A DNA stretch of 55,878 nucleotides from Sphaerosporella brunnea (Eukaryota > Ascomycota > Pezizomycetes > Pezizales > Pyronemataceae): assembly GCA_008704415.1 (NCBI GenBank), contig VXIS01000315.1:1-55878 (forward strand), read 5' to 3'. Under the pieces are notes generated by a model. It had not been told where the DNA came from, ran no database searches, and worked only from the letters and a program-made list of their open reading frames with translations. The position numbers were made by a program, and so were the translations under genes. How positions within the stretch are numbered: position 1 is the first letter of the stretch; each line of letters starts with the position of its first letter. Below are positions 34,693-45,679 of this stretch, piece by piece.

Positions 34693-36252
34693 TTACTCCT
34701 CCTCCCTATCATCCCTCGCTCTCTTTCCCGCCAGCTTTGCTCTTCCAGCTCCCTTTCCACCACTCCGTCCCGCTCCCTTCCCCTTGCCACGTTTCTCCTT
34801 ATCTTCATTAACCTTTTTGACGGCCTCCCTCTGTGCCTCCCCCACGCGCTCGCTGAAAATCAACACATCCTGCTCCTCGCACTCAAATGGCGGAATTTTT
34901 CCGCCAAGCGCCTTCTCGATGCGTAAGAAAAGCTCAATATCATACTGCGTGACGATGGCAATGGCTCTTCCACTTCTTCCGGCACGAGCAGTGCGGCCGA
35001 CACGGTGGATGTAAGTTTTTGAGTCCTGGGGGAGGTCGAAGTTGATAACGCAGTCGACGCTGGGGATGTCCAGACCTCGCGCTGCAACGTCTGTTGCGAT
35101 CAGGATGTTTTTGCTGCCGGATTTGAATTTGTTTAGAGCGCCCAAACGCGCGGATTGGCTCAGATCGCCGTTTAGGGGAACCGCTTTAAAGCCCAGTTCT
35201 CGGAGGAGGTAGGCAAGCCGGTTTGTTTCTGCCACAGTTCGGGCGAAGACTATAATGGTTTGCCCGGCGAACTCGTTGATCAAGTAGACGAGGTAGGTGT
35301 CTTTGTGCACGAAGGGGATGAACAGGAATCGTTGGATCAGTGTCGACACGGTTTGGTATTTGCTGGAGACGCTGACGCGTGCGGGGCTGGAGAGGGAGGC
35401 GCGCTGGAGCTTCTCGACTTTGGATGTCATGGTCGCGGAGAAGAGATATGTGTTTCGTTGCTTGGGGAGGACCTTCAGGATCTTGTCGATGACGGGACCG
35501 AAGTCCATGTCCAGCAAGCGATCGGCTTCGTCCAGGACTAGGTGCTTCAGGTTCCGCAGAGAGAAGCCCTTGGTGTTTTCAAGGTGGTCCATCAATCTTC
35601 CTGGCGTAGCGATCACGACGTGGGGCTTCTTTCCCAGGGCAACGGCTTGCTCCATGTTCGGCATTCCTCCGACTATGACAGCACAGCGCACGCCGATCCC
35701 GCCTCCCAGCGCTTCGAATTGCTCCGCGATCTGGAAGGCGAGTTCGCGCGTGGGTGCCAGGATGCAAGCGAAGAGTCCGGTGGGGTTCTCCCAGAGCGCT
35801 TGCAGGATTGGAATAGCGAAGGCCGCGGTCTTGCCAGATCCCGTCTCGGCGAGCGCAATCAGGTCTTTTCCGCTCAGCGCGATCGGAATGGATTCAACTT
35901 GGATTGGTGTTGGGGCCTTGAAGTTGAGCTTTTCGCAGGCTTCGCAGAGGGAGGCCATCACGCCGAGGTCGGCGAAGGTTTTGGGAGCGGCATTTTCGGC
36001 GGGCTCGGCAGAGGTGGGTTCTTCGGAGGCCGCGGTGGCTTCGACTTTTGCGATTGCTTCCTTCTCCTCCTCCTTCTCCTTCTTCTCCTCTTCCGAGTTG
36101 CTGTTGTCCGCTTCCTCCTTTGGAGGTGCTGGCTTCGGTACGGGCGCAGGCTTTGCGGTCTTTGCGGTCTTCTTCTTAGGAAGGTCTTTCCGCGACACGG
36201 CGATGGAGGAGGAGTGATCGGTCTTGCGTCGCTTGGATGCTGCGGAAGACAT
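34693..36252 (-). CDS. RRP3: DEAD-box ATP-dependent rRNA helicase Rrp3 (DDX47)
   Basis: A helicase of the SSU processome for pre-18S rRNA processing. Intronless, 519 residues. The N-terminal ~95 residues are Lys/Pro/Glu-rich. The core follows: Q motif ([10 protein letters not shown]), [24 protein letters not shown] ([13 protein letters not shown]), [20 protein letters not shown] and [11 protein letters not shown]. The C-terminus is a Gly/Lys/Arg-rich tail ending in Glu. Family assignment to Rrp3 rather than another DEAD helicase rests on the [17 protein letters not shown] and [13 protein letters not shown] segments. It is divergent from ADE13. Confidence 0.94.
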   Translation of the reverse strand: MSSAASKRRKTDHSSSIAVSRKDLPKKKTAKTAKPAPVPKPAPPKEEADNSNSEEEKKEKEEEKEAIAKVEATAASEEPTSAEPAENAAPKTFADLGVMASLCEACEKLNFKAPTPIQVESIPIALSGKDLIALAETGSGKTAAFAIPILQALWENPTGLFACILAPTRELAFQIAEQFEALGGGIGVRCAVIVGGMPNMEQAVALGKKPHVVIATPGRLMDHLENTKGFSLRNLKHLVLDEADRLLDMDFGPVIDKILKVLPKQRNTYLFSATMTSKVEKLQRASLSSPARVSVSSKYQTVSTLIQRFLFIPFVHKDTYLVYLINEFAGQTIIVFARTVAETNRLAYLLRELGFKAVPLNGDLSQSARLGALNKFKSGSKNILIATDVAARGLDIPSVDCVINFDLPQDSKTYIHRVGRTARAGRSGRAIAIVTQYDIELFLRIEKALGGKIPPFECEEQDVLIFSERVGEAQREAVKKVNEDKEKRGKGKGAGRSGGKGAGRAKLAGKRARDDREEE

Positions 36253-36594
36253 TGCTGCTGTTCTGGTAATGTTACTTCTCGATAAGCAGAAAAGAAATAA
36301 TTTTAGTTAGCGTCGAGAGAAAGATAAGCAAATGCGAGATGATCTGATAATGGCGGGGTAAGGGAAGAAAGGACTTCCGCAACATCCACCTGCAAAAACC
36401 CTACCACAAGAAATTTTCTGTAACGTAACGGCATCTCCGAGATCTCCCGGTAAGTCCTCCGCTGCCTCCCCTCAATTCGGCCCAGGACAGACAAGCCAGC
36501 AAGATAATATTTAAGCATAATATCCCCGCGCGCAAAAAAAAATAATCCCCCCCCCCCAAAACTCAGCTAACTGACTCCAAAGCAGAACCCAACC
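36253..36594. promoter_or_regulatory. Divergent promoter RRP3/ADE13
   Basis: 342 bp separate the start codons. It holds an A9 run (36535-36543), a run of 11 C (36547-36557) and an AT-rich stretch near 36505. TGACTC occurs at 36572, but only 23 bp before the ADE13 ATG. Confidence 0.45.
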
Positions 36595-38037
36595 ATGGCC
36601 TCCAACATCTATCAGACCCCGCTCTCTTCCCGCTATGCCTCCAAGGAGATGGCCGAGCTCTTCTCCCCCGCCACGCGTTTCAGCACTTGGCGCCAGCTCT
36701 GGCTCTGGCTGGCGAAGGCTGAGAAGCAGCTCGGCCTCCCCATCTCGGACGAGGCCATCGAGCAGATGGAGGCGCACCTGGACCTGACGGAGGAGGACTT
36801 CGCCATCGCGGCGGAGGAGGAGAAACGCCGTCGCCACGACGTGATGGCGCACGTGCACGCGTTCGGCCAGAACGCCCCCGCCGCGGCTGGTATCATCCAC
36901 TGGGGCGCGACGTCCTGCTACTGCACCGACAATGCGGACCTGATCTTCCTCAAGAAGGGCTTGGATCTGCTTCTCCCCAAGCTTGCGAACGTCATCCACA
37001 AGCTCTCCAAGTTCGCCCTGCAGTATAAAGACCTAGCCACGCTGGGCTACACCCATTACCAGGCTGCGCAGCTCACCACCGTCGGAAAGCGTGCGTGCCT
37101 GTGGATCCAGGACCTCCTCTTTGACCTCCGCAACCTCACGCGCGCACGTGACGACCTGGGCTTCCGCGGCGTCAAGGGAACCACTGGTACGCAGGCGTCC
37201 TTCCTCGCGATCTTCGGTGGCGACCACGACAAGGTTGAGGAGCTCGACCGCCTGGTCACCGAGTTCGCCGGGTTCAGATACGCCTACCCGATCACGTCGC
37301 AAACATACTCGCGCAAGATCGATGCAGACGTGATCAGCGCGCTCTCCTCGTTTGGCGCCACCTGCCAGCGCATCGGCAGCGACATCCGCCACCTCGCGGC
37401 GACCAAGGAAATCGAGGAGCCCTTCGAGAAGGACCAGATCGGCTCCTCAGCCATGGCCTACAAGCGCAACCCCATGCGCTCCGAGCGTATGTGCTCTCTT
37501 GGCCGCCACCTCGCAAATCTCAACAAGGACGCCCTCGATACCTACGCGGCCCAGTGGTTCGAGCGCACCCTCGACGACTCTGCCATCCGCCGTATCGATA
37601 TCCCCTCCTCTTTCCTGACCGCCGATATCCTCCTCCGCATCCTCGACAACGTCGTCTCCGGCCTCGTCGTCTACCCCGCCGTCATCGCCCGCCGCGTCAG
37701 GGATGAGCTCCCATTCATGGCTACTGAGAACTTCATCATGCGTATTGTCGCCCTTGGCGGAAGCAGACAGGACGCTCATGAGCACATCCGCGTGCTCTCC
37801 CACCAGGCTTCGGCGGTCGTTAAGCTGGAGGGTAAAGACAACGACCTGATCGAGCGCATCAAGCAGGATGAGTTCTTCAAGTCCATCTGGGGCGAGATCG
37901 ACTCGTTGATGGACCCCGCGACCTTCGTCGGCCGTGCGCCGCAGCAAGTCGAAAAGTTCATCGACAATGAGGTTAATAAGGCGTTGGAGCCTTGGAAGGA
38001 TACGTTCTCTGAGGATGTCAGCCAGTTGAATGTGTAA
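36595..38037 (+). CDS. ADE13: Adenylosuccinate lyase
   Basis: It catalyses two steps of purine synthesis: SAICAR to AICAR plus fumarate, and adenylosuccinate to AMP plus fumarate. Intronless, 480 residues, the family's normal length, starting at [14 protein letters not shown]. The fumarase/aspartase-superfamily signature [15 protein letters not shown] is at 37441-37485, preceded by [15 protein letters not shown] and WGATSCY are also present. The frame is intact, with higher GC at third positions than the flanking DNA. Confidence 0.97.
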   Translation: MASNIYQTPLSSRYASKEMAELFSPATRFSTWRQLWLWLAKAEKQLGLPISDEAIEQMEAHLDLTEEDFAIAAEEEKRRRHDVMAHVHAFGQNAPAAAGIIHWGATSCYCTDNADLIFLKKGLDLLLPKLANVIHKLSKFALQYKDLATLGYTHYQAAQLTTVGKRACLWIQDLLFDLRNLTRARDDLGFRGVKGTTGTQASFLAIFGGDHDKVEELDRLVTEFAGFRYAYPITSQTYSRKIDADVISALSSFGATCQRIGSDIRHLAATKEIEEPFEKDQIGSSAMAYKRNPMRSERMCSLGRHLANLNKDALDTYAAQWFERTLDDSAIRRIDIPSSFLTADILLRILDNVVSGLVVYPAVIARRVRDELPFMATENFIMRIVALGGSRQDAHEHIRVLSHQASAVVKLEGKDNDLIERIKQDEFFKSIWGEIDSLMDPATFVGRAPQQVEKFIDNEVNKALEPWKDTFSEDVSQLNV

Positions 38038-38943
38038 AGGAGTTAACTTTGTGGTGTGGCGTTTTTTTTTTTTTTTTTTTTTTTTTCTTCTTTTCGGTCT
38101 CTTTTGCGAGTTTGGTTTGGTGGGATTGGGATTGGGACAAGGGCTGGGTATAAAAAGTTCTTTGTGCTTTGTATGCGGGTATATCATATATCATCAGGAT
38201 ACAGTAGAGAATCTACTACTAGAGGTGCTCTGGTTATGGAAGCTGTTTGCCGCAATTACTATACATGCCAAATTCTCCAAGCTTATGGTTCCCAGGCCAC
38301 GAAAGTCAGCACGTGGCTGTCCGTCTTATCTAATCCTTCATTATGCAATAGTGAGGATGATAGAGTGACTTCCTGTGATTGAGTGACGCACTCCTCGTGA
38401 TTCATTACAACCCCTCGGATTTGCGCGCCTGTTGCTTCCCGAGTTGTTGACCGGCCTCGCGCGTGATCGAGTGCCTAGGTGATCACCGATCATCTGTGAG
38501 TCTGTGACGAGTGTTCGGCTTATCTCGAGAGCTCCCGTCCCCCCATCTGGTTGCCAGCCCCACCTTCGCCCCTCCCATCGAGTAAATAAATACTTTTAGT
38601 ACCTGCGCCGACCAAGTTGAACAACCCCTCTTCCAAAAAAGCTCTCCTCCTCCTCCTCCCCCGTCTTTGCTTGGGCGCTTTCTCGTGATATAATAATAGA
38701 AAAAAAGAAAGAACCATCTGCTCGCGCTTTCAAACCTCCTCGGGCGACAACGGTTTTGCTATCAACTGCTCTGGTGCTTAAGCTCATCTCGGCGGAACCT
38801 TTCTCTGCAACTATAACTCTCCTCGTGCTGACCAATTCAAAGGCGCGATTAGAATCTTCCCAATACCCAAAGCTTGCTCCGTCTTGTGCACCATCATACC
38901 CGAATACATCGAATCGCACATTTACCAGACTTGCGCCTCGGCT
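38038..38943. other. Intergenic region ADE13 to ATG7
   Basis: A T run of about 24 (38063-38086) lies just after the ADE13 stop, placed as at the MAS2 3' end. The rest holds the ADE13 terminator and ATG7 promoter. No gene is supported. Confidence 0.5.
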
Positions 38944-41177
38944 ATGTCGCTAAAGTTCGCGCCGTTCGAGTCGGCCGTCGACCTGCCGTTCTATTACAGC
39001 CTTGCCTCCCACAAGATCGATTATGACAAGCTGGATGATTCTCCCCGTAGAGTGCTGGGGCAGTATGTACCAAAGGATGCCCAGCGCATGCAGATACACG
39101 GCGATGCGTTGGAAGCCGATGAGTATGCTTGGGTGCTGAAGTGCTCGGTGTAGACGCTGACTCGTTGATGCAGTATCTCGATGGATGCATGTAGGGCGGA
39201 AGGCATGATCAAGAACTTTAATACCATCGAGGAATTCAAAAAGGCCGATCGCACGGGCATGTTGCAGAGAGCTGCAAATATGGTACGGTGCTACTGATCA
39301 TCCGAAGAGCTGCCCTTCACGCTGACTCCAGAATCAGATATGGGAGGCGATTCTCGACGGTTCAATCTACTCTTGCCCCTCGCTTCTCGCATCGTTTCTA
39401 GTGCTGTCGTATGCGGACTTAAAGCGCTACAAGTTCCACCATCTGTTTGCTTTTCCGGCCTTCGCCGCTTCACCGACTTGGTCTATGGCTGGGCCCATCA
39501 CTCGTTTGGACGGCCAACAAACCGCGCAGCTTGTCGAGTCGGTAAACACCTGGCGGTATGCCAACGACTCCCGGCAAAGGGGGTTCTTTTTGGTGAGACA
39601 GGTGGATGGACAATACGAGATTGGTAGCCTGGGAGAGTTCGAGAGAGGATTCTTTGGTGAAGATGTTGATCCTCTAGATCGCATGGTTGCGTTTGTCGAT
39701 CCAAGCGAGTACGAGGACAACCCAGGCTGGCCTCTCCGGAATCTCTTGATGGTTGTTAGGAAGCGGTGGGGCTGGCGAAATGTTCGGGTTCTGTGTTACC
39801 GCGATACGCATGTGGCACGATACCAGCCGCGCAGCTTGATTCTAGATTTGAAACTCGACAGCGAATCCGTCGAGAATCTGTCGCTGAATGACGAGCTACC
39901 GAAGGTAGTAGGATGGGAAAAGAATGATGAGAATCAGATTCGCCCGCGTATCGCGAATCTCAGCGCACAAATGGATCCCAAGTTCCAAGCAGACATGAGT
40001 GTCGACCTCAACTTGAAGCTGATGAAGTGGCGCGTTGCACCCCAGCTGGATCTTGACAAGATCAAACACACTAAGTGTTTGCTTCTCGGCGCGGGAACCC
40101 TTGGCTCATATGTCGCTCGGATTCTTATGGGTTGGGGCGTCAAAACAATCTCATTTGTGGATTCTGGCACAGTATCTTTTTCCAATCCTGTGCGTCAGCC
40201 GTTGTTCACATTTGCGGATTGCATTGGCGGCAAGACCATGAAGGCCACGAAAGCTGCGGCAGCACTGAAGGAGATATACCCTGGTGTAAATGCCAACGGC
40301 TATGACATGACGGTGCCCATGGCAGCACATCCTTTCAGCGAAGCGCAGGAGCCTCAGGTCAAGCGCGATTACGAGAAGTTAAAGGAGTTATTCGAAACCC
40401 ACGATGCTATATTCTTGCTTATGGACACGAGGGAAAGCAGATGGCTCCCCACAGTGATGGGAAAGTGTATGGGCAAGATTGTTATGAATTCCGCGCTTGG
40501 CTTCGATACCTATGTCGTGATGAGGCACGGTGTGAAGCCAGACAAATTTGAGGTTGCGGCGGGAGGTGATGGCGTCGGCAAGGGCGAAGAGTTGGGTTGC
40601 TATTACTGCAACGATGTGGTAGCTCCTGGAGATGTCAGTTCCTTCTAATCGCGCAGAAATATCGTAGTCAATGCTAATCCGTGAGCGCAGAGCTTGACGA
40701 ATGCCACGCTGGACCAGCAGTGCACGGTCACCCGACCAGGTGTTGCCCCTCTTGCAAGCGCATTTCTGGTGGAACTCCTTGTGTCCATTTTGCAGCATCC
40801 ACTTGGGTTCGCAATCCATCCTCTGCCTACATGTGGATACGATAACTGATTTCTACCACAGGCCCGCGGCTCCAGCATCATCAAACGCATCAGAGGAACG
40901 CGGCTCTCACCCTCTCGGTGTTGTACCGCATACGCTTCGTGGATTCCTCCACAACTTCAACAACATCAACGTCAAGGCTCCGGCATACGATTGCTGCTCC
41001 GCATGCTCGGACAATATTATTCAAGCATACGAAAGGGATGGTTGGGATTTCGTGAAACGGGCATTATGCGAGAGAGGATACGTAGATGAAGTCAGTGGCC
41101 TCGCCGAGGTACAGAGACTTGCCATGGAAGCGGAAGCAAGGGGCTGGGGAAGTGAAGACGATGAGGAAGAGTTTTAA
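38944..41177 (+). CDS. ATG7: Ubiquitin-like modifier-activating enzyme Atg7
   Basis: The E1-like enzyme that activates Atg8 and Atg12 in autophagy. Exons 38944-39122, 39174-39282, 39338-40633, 40691-40806 and 40862-41177; introns 51, 55, 57 and 55 nt, all in phase; 671 residues. The N-terminal domain begins [16 protein letters not shown]. The ATP-binding core is [18 protein letters not shown] followed by [26 protein letters not shown] then leads to the active-site Cys in QQCTVTRPG (about residue 539). The C-terminus has [10 protein letters not shown], the Cys pair in DCCSACS, and an acidic end (DDEEEF). Confidence 0.97.
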
Positions 41178-41741
41178 AACTCAGGATACAAGAAATATGC
41201 GCTGGGAGTATTGGAGTTTCGGACGATGGGGATTTTTTGGGTTTCATGTTTTGCTTGCAGCTGATGCTGATTGTATAACCTTGTTGGATGGGCGTGCGCC
41301 TAATACGTAGATTCTTCCCTAATGAACGAGTATCAAACATTGCGACTGGTGTGTAGTTGGCTATCTGGATTCCACAGGGCCGCACCATATGGGTGATATC
41401 CTGTATTATGCCCCGTCGAGAGCGAATATTTCTGCTGGTTTTGGATGATGCCGGGTTTGACACCGTTCCCTAACGAAAGTTACATGCTGAATTACCGGCC
41501 ACAGGGGAGTGTCGTGCTGGGATTTGACGGCAGTTGGAGTCTCCGCAGAGATTTGGAATGCAAAAGTGACAGCGACGTCGAGGTCTGCCTGGGCGCCAAC
41601 AAGCCGACGACAACTGGTTTTTAGCCATCCACAAATAAGAAAACACAGCGGGAGTGCCGTTGGGCTACCGTATTGGACCCCCCTTATTATGGCTAGCGTA
41701 CTTTAAAACGCGCTAGCCTGGTTTAGACGATTTCAAAACTA

Positions 41742-42750
41742 CCGCATAAACTCAGAAGCAAGAGACTGGGCTAAGTCACTGCGCCATGTAGGCTTAGTGA
41801 CTTTGCCACATGGCGCAGTGACTTAGCCAGTTTTGTTTTTTTTTTTTGTTTTAATCATAATGTATTCGGCCGCTTGCGGCCATGACATATACATACAGGA
41901 GAGAAACAGACTACCCTTAGGCCTCACGGGCCTACAGACGGGCGTGCCTGGCCTGGCGGCTCTCTCAAGGAAATTTTCAGTGAAAAGAGTGAATCGAAAA
42001 CCCCAAAAGACCTCCTCCAACCCTTCAGTGAAAGTGATCCCTATATCGACTTGACGTGCTCCCTCCCCGACCGACCCACTACCATGTGCATTCCTCCGCC
42101 CAGATGCACGCCCGCTTCTAACGCCCGAAAGATCTCAAACATCGCTGTGCCCTCGATGTCGGGGATGTTTCACCCTCTGGAACGTGGTCTCTTTGCTGCC
42201 TAAAACCATGATCCCCACACTACAATCGGCCCCGCTCGGGGCACCGGAAGAGTCCAAGTTACCGGCGACTGCGATTTGTGGGGGTTAGGTGCCTCTGCCT
42301 ACCCACAGAGGGGGCCCCACTCATTGCCGGGTTGCGGACTTAGGTCGATTGGTATACGCGCACACGCTCAGGAGTTATCGCTCGCTCGCTTCGCACGATA
42401 TAGTTCCGTTCCGTCTCGATGGGGGGCTCACTGCAAGCGCTATCGCCTTGCTAACTGGCGTTAAACGTTCATTCCGACGAGTTGCCATGCGGACTATCGG
42501 CTGAGGTTAATACTGAGTGGTAGCAAGCGAATCGCGGGGGCAAATGAGTTGTTGAATCGAAACCGTACACTCTACCTCGCCTGGTAGAGCGGACACACAC
42601 ACCACAAAAACATCGTGAAGCCAAAGTGTGCGGGGTTTTTGGTGTGCCAACGCACAGGCTTGGCATTTCCGGGCGGTTAGTGTGGTTGTCGAAGGTGTGT
42701 GTGACTTAGCCAGTGACGTAGCCCAGTCTCTTGCTTCTGAGTTTATGTGG
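41742..42750. mobile_element. 1009-bp non-autonomous TIR element with TA target site
   Basis: Ends CCGCATAAACTCAGAAGCAA and CCACATAAACTCAGAAGCAA (read inward) match for about 40 bp, flanked by TA (41740-41741, 42751-42752). Most of its inside is the ~740-bp dispersed repeat. A further hairpin pair, AAGTCACTGCGCCATGT and its complement, lies at about 41774-41826. Confidence 0.75.
41832..42574 (-). repeat. ~740-bp dispersed repeat, copy 1
   Basis: It is very similar to 51468-52199 along its full length. On the minus strand both copies end in an A-rich tail (AAAACAAAAAAAAAAAC-like), as a retroposed SINE or processed sequence would. Internally it has a hairpin (GTGGGGGTTAGG...CCTACCCAC, about 42278-42306) and short ORFs only. 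The family is not recognised. Confidence 0.7.
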
Positions 42751-43039
42751 TATTCGGACACTTTCTAACCCGAGCCCAAGCCCGGTGCTTAGAGATCGGC
42801 GGGAGTCCACTTCACAAAAAAAATCATATCTTCTTTGATTGAGACCCAAAAAACACTAATAGGTTCAAAAAAAAAGGCCAAAGATGAGAGAATCGAGTGA
42901 TGAGACAATACCGAAAATTTAGAAAAAAAAAAAAAACCGCCCCATCCCCCTCCATCACACGTGCCAATCGCCAATCGCCATCTCGCCCGTGAAACCGCAA
43001 TTTGCCCTCTTTCCGGGCTTGGCAGTAGACCAAACGAAT

Positions 43040-43753
43040 TTATTTGTCTTCGCTGGTAACAATAAACTTCAATTCTTCTCGATAGGCGCGTAACCCTCGC
43101 TCCTCGAGGGCTCTGTGAACCGTGGTGTCGCTAACATGTGAGAGACCGGCTTCCCGCCGAAGATCCACCAGCCGCATGCGCCGTGTTTTGAAGTCACGTT
43201 GGACTATTGCAATGAGGTGATCCTTTTCCGCTTCAGTCAGCCTCGCTGGCCTGCCACTTCTTTTCTTGGGATCAAGTACATCCGCCGAAATGAGGTCCAG
43301 CACTGAAAGATTTTCGCCGGGTACAGATACTATCTCTGCGTCTACTTGCTGGATCACACTCGAACCCGGACCTTTCCCGCAATTTTTGGCAGCCTCAAAC
43401 TGTTCTTCCCAATTTTTTGCGTCATGCGCTCGCTCTACAGCATTGCGCAACCGCTCTTCTCCCGGCGTCGAGCTCGACTGCTCTTCTCCCGGCGCTGAGC
43501 TCGACTGTTGCTCTCCCCGGGCTTGGTTGCGCTTCGCGATTGCATTTTTTACAGCGTGCTGAAAGATGTCATTCGCAGTTGATTTTGAAACACCGGTCAA
43601 TTGCTCTATTTTTCTATAGCTGAGAGGCTTATCGAGCATTCTGAGGGCGACAATTGCAGCGCGGCGACGGGGGGTAACTTCGCTCCCTAGCAATTTCTCG
43701 TAAGCTTTGAACTCAGCTTCCCCCCGACCCACCACGCTGCTCATCCTGCTCAT
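43040..43753 (-). CDS. Tc1/mariner-like transposase DNA-binding domain, no DDE domain
   Basis: 237 residues, intact frame, ATG at 43753. Two helix-turn-helix blocks are readable. The first is around RRRAAIVALRMLDKPLSYRK followed by GVSKSTANDI. The second is around GRPARLTEAEKDHLIAIV followed by VSDTTVHRALEERGLRAYRE, the bipartite layout of Tc1-family transposases. Between them is a linker with a repeated SSSxPGEE unit. The catalytic DDE region that should follow is absent: the frame stops after FIVTSEDK and the downstream sequence shows no DDE motifs. It could bind TIRs and act as a repressor of relatives, but that is inference. Confidence 0.75.
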   Translation of the reverse strand: MSRMSSVVGRGEAEFKAYEKLLGSEVTPRRRAAIVALRMLDKPLSYRKIEQLTGVSKSTANDIFQHAVKNAIAKRNQARGEQQSSSAPGEEQSSSTPGEERLRNAVERAHDAKNWEEQFEAAKNCGKGPGSSVIQQVDAEIVSVPGENLSVLDLISADVLDPKKRSGRPARLTEAEKDHLIAIVQRDFKTRRMRLVDLRREAGLSHVSDTTVHRALEERGLRAYREELKFIVTSEDK

Positions 43754-43961
43754 CCTCCTACTTACCTCTAGACATAGTTGAACGCGCCATAATCAATGTA
43801 AGAGACGTGACCACTCGATAATAGTGGTAATCTTAGGCGGTGGGGGGGGGGGAAGCTCTGGAGCTCCGGAGCTCGGTTGGGGCGTGATGTTCTCTAAGCG
43901 CGAAGTAGTTTGACGAGTGAGACCTATTTTAGACGAGGCTAGCGCGCTTTAAAGTACGCTA

Positions 43962-44191
43962 CCGTATTTGGGAGTCACACCCCTAATCAGGCAATTCAGG
44001 AATTTTTTCGACGTTTAAGGCCCCAAAAGCTCGCAATCAGGCCATCTTTAATTTTCGCCAGCAAAAAGGTTACTTAAAACGCCTCAGAATCGCACATAGA
44101 AACTATTTCATACATTTTGGAGTGAGTTTGAAAACTCGCGGGCACGCGCCAAGACCGCTTAAAAGTGTGACTCTTAAGTGAGATAATACGG
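43962..44191. mobile_element. 230-bp MITE (CCGTATTATC family)
   Basis: TA-flanked (43960-43961, 44192-44193); ends contain GAGTCACAC(C) inverted partners and CCGTATT. It is an inverted-orientation relative of 44790-45038, sharing the ATCTTTAATTTTCGCCAGCA core. It abuts the right end of the Tc1-type element and uses the same TA. Confidence 0.78.
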
Positions 44192-44288
44192 TAGGCAAAA
44201 TAGGGAGGTCTCTCTTATCCGTACTAGATACAGGCTTTGGAAATGGTCGTGATCAATCATGAGTAGCAGATCTGTTGCTGGCAAATCA

Positions 44289-44685
44289 GGGCCTGTCTGG
44301 ATTCGCTTTATTTAGGAGATAATGGTCATTTGGCCAAAATATCATTAGGAATGAAATGAGGGTTTGTGGCGAAATGAGCCCCCGTCAGTATCGCTGATGT
44401 CACCGTCAGCGCTCCGGCAACCACCACTCCCGCACCCACCACATCTGCTTCAGATGCCAGGTGGCTGAGTGACTTCCCCACAGAGCGCAGTGACTTTGCC
44501 ACATTGCCTTATTACCGCGGGATAATACGGACGGTCACTGGCATTGTACTCTAGTACCCGCTGCCCGGCTGCCGCCCCGTCACTGTGATCTTGTGCGGCC
44601 AAATACAAACAACCCCCGCTTTAGCGAAAATATATTTTGGCCAAATGACCATTATCTCCTAAATAAAGCGAATCCAGACAGGCCC
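44289..44685. mobile_element. 397-bp MITE with 54-bp perfect TIRs starting GGGCCTGTC
   Basis: Both ends read GGGCCTGTCTGGATTCGCTT and stay identical for 54 bp. The flanks carry TCA on both sides (44286-44288, 44686-44688), a 3-bp duplication. TIR start and TSD length resemble PIF/Harbinger-derived MITEs. No coding capacity. Its right end cuts into the neighbouring MITE. Confidence 0.82.
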
Positions 44686-45193
44686 TCACTTAAGAGACAC
44701 CCCTCTAAAACTGGTAAGCGCGGGGCCAGTCGCCATTTTAGTGCGCCAAGACGCCAAGACGGGCGCTAAGGCGTTTATGGAAGTGAGTACCGTATTATCT
44801 GACTTAAGAGTCACACCTTTAAGCGGTCTTGGCGCGTGCCAGCGAGTTTTTCAACTCACTTCAAAATGTATGAAGTATTTTCTATATGCGATCCTGAGGC
44901 GCTTTAAATAATCTTTTTGCTGGCGAAAATTAAAGATGGCCCGATTTCGAGAATTTGGAGCCTTAAAAGTCGAAAAAATTCCTAATTAGTGTGAAAAGTG
45001 CCTAATTAGGGGTGTGACTCTTAAGTGAGATAATACGGTATTGGCGCTAGCCAACTTCAGCAGGGGAACACAGGAGGACAAGTCTACACTGCGCTAAACC
45101 TAAAGTCATGTAGCGCGGGCCAAGATGACTTGGCGCGCTAATTTACGTCTTGGCGCGCGCTTACTATTTTTAGAGGGGTGTCTCTTAAGTGAG
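44685..45193. mobile_element. MITE split by a nested MITE, left end truncated
   Basis: Inverted arms CTCACTTAAGAGACACCCCT at both ends (about 44685-44722 and 45157-45193). The right end continues GTTAATAC as in the CCGTATTATC family, while the left end lacks that part and adjoins the GGGCCTGTC element. The MITE 44790-45038 sits inside. Confidence 0.65.
44790..45038. mobile_element. 249-bp MITE (CCGTATTATC family), complete
   Basis: Ends CCGTATTATCTGACTTAAGA and CCGTATTATCTCACTTAAGA (read inward), TA on both sides (44788-44789, 45039-45040). Nested in the preceding element. Confidence 0.85.
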
Positions 45194-45333
45194 TTAATAC
45201 TCGTTGGATTCAAAAAGATCGGGACAGCGCTAAGCTAGAACAGGTAACGCTACTCGGGGATTTGAAAAGTATTGGGACATGCTATTTTCCCGGCTTTGGG
45301 AGGCAGGGGTGTCCGGCGCTGAGAGTAGAGTAG

Positions 45334-45614
45334 TGTCACGGCTCAAGGTTAAGGGGTGGCTCGGCGCTAGGGTTAGGGTGTCACGTGACGCGCGGTCACG
45401 TGACGGGAAAGCATAAATAGCGAGGTTTCACTTGTTTTTGTTTCTTTTCTTCTTTTCTTCTTTACAGAACGTCTTGTATACTAGCAAACCTAGTAACCTT
45501 GAACCACCTTGTCTTGTCTTGTCTTCTTCTGCCTCTTGTCCTTGTCCTCCTGCTTCCGGTCCTCGCCTCAAAAGCTACGTACCTTGGACGTCTCCTCGCG
45601 CCTGTCCCGTTACA
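45334..45614 (+). repeat. 5' LTR of chromovirus 2
   Basis: It carries two CACGTG boxes (45382, 45397), a TATA-like GCATAAATAG (45411-45420) and then a pyrimidine-rich stretch, so the promoter architecture is visible. Confidence 0.93.
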
Positions 45615-45679
45615 GTACGTTCTGTTGAACTATCTCCAACCTACGTAGCTCCTGCTCCTGCTCCCGACCTCGACACACC

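Larger units (their letters stand above)
41696..43959 (-). mobile_element. Tc1/mariner-type element, internally deleted, with nested insertions
   Basis: Inverted ends GCGTACTTTAAAACGCGCTA (left) and GCGTACTTTAAAGCGCGCTA (right, read inward) extend about 27-35 bp with few mismatches. TA flanks both ends (41694-41695, 43960-43961). The 2264-bp unit contains the DNA-binding ORF at 43040-43753 and a nested TIR element at 41742-42750. After subtracting that insertion there is no room for a DDE domain. Confidence 0.65.

Noticed and set aside
35297..36217. 306-codon plus-strand ORF across RRP3
   Set aside because: It is antisense to the intact RRP3 frame and lacks any recognisable domain; a composition-driven shadow.
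36572..36577. TGACTC as a Bas1-type site for ADE13
   Set aside because: It lies 23 bp before the ATG, inside the likely 5' untranslated region, and is only six bases.
45367..45380. Telomere-like CTAGGGTTAGGG in the chromovirus 2 LTR
   Set aside because: Only about one and a half repeats, present in both LTRs, so it is LTR sequence and not a telomere.
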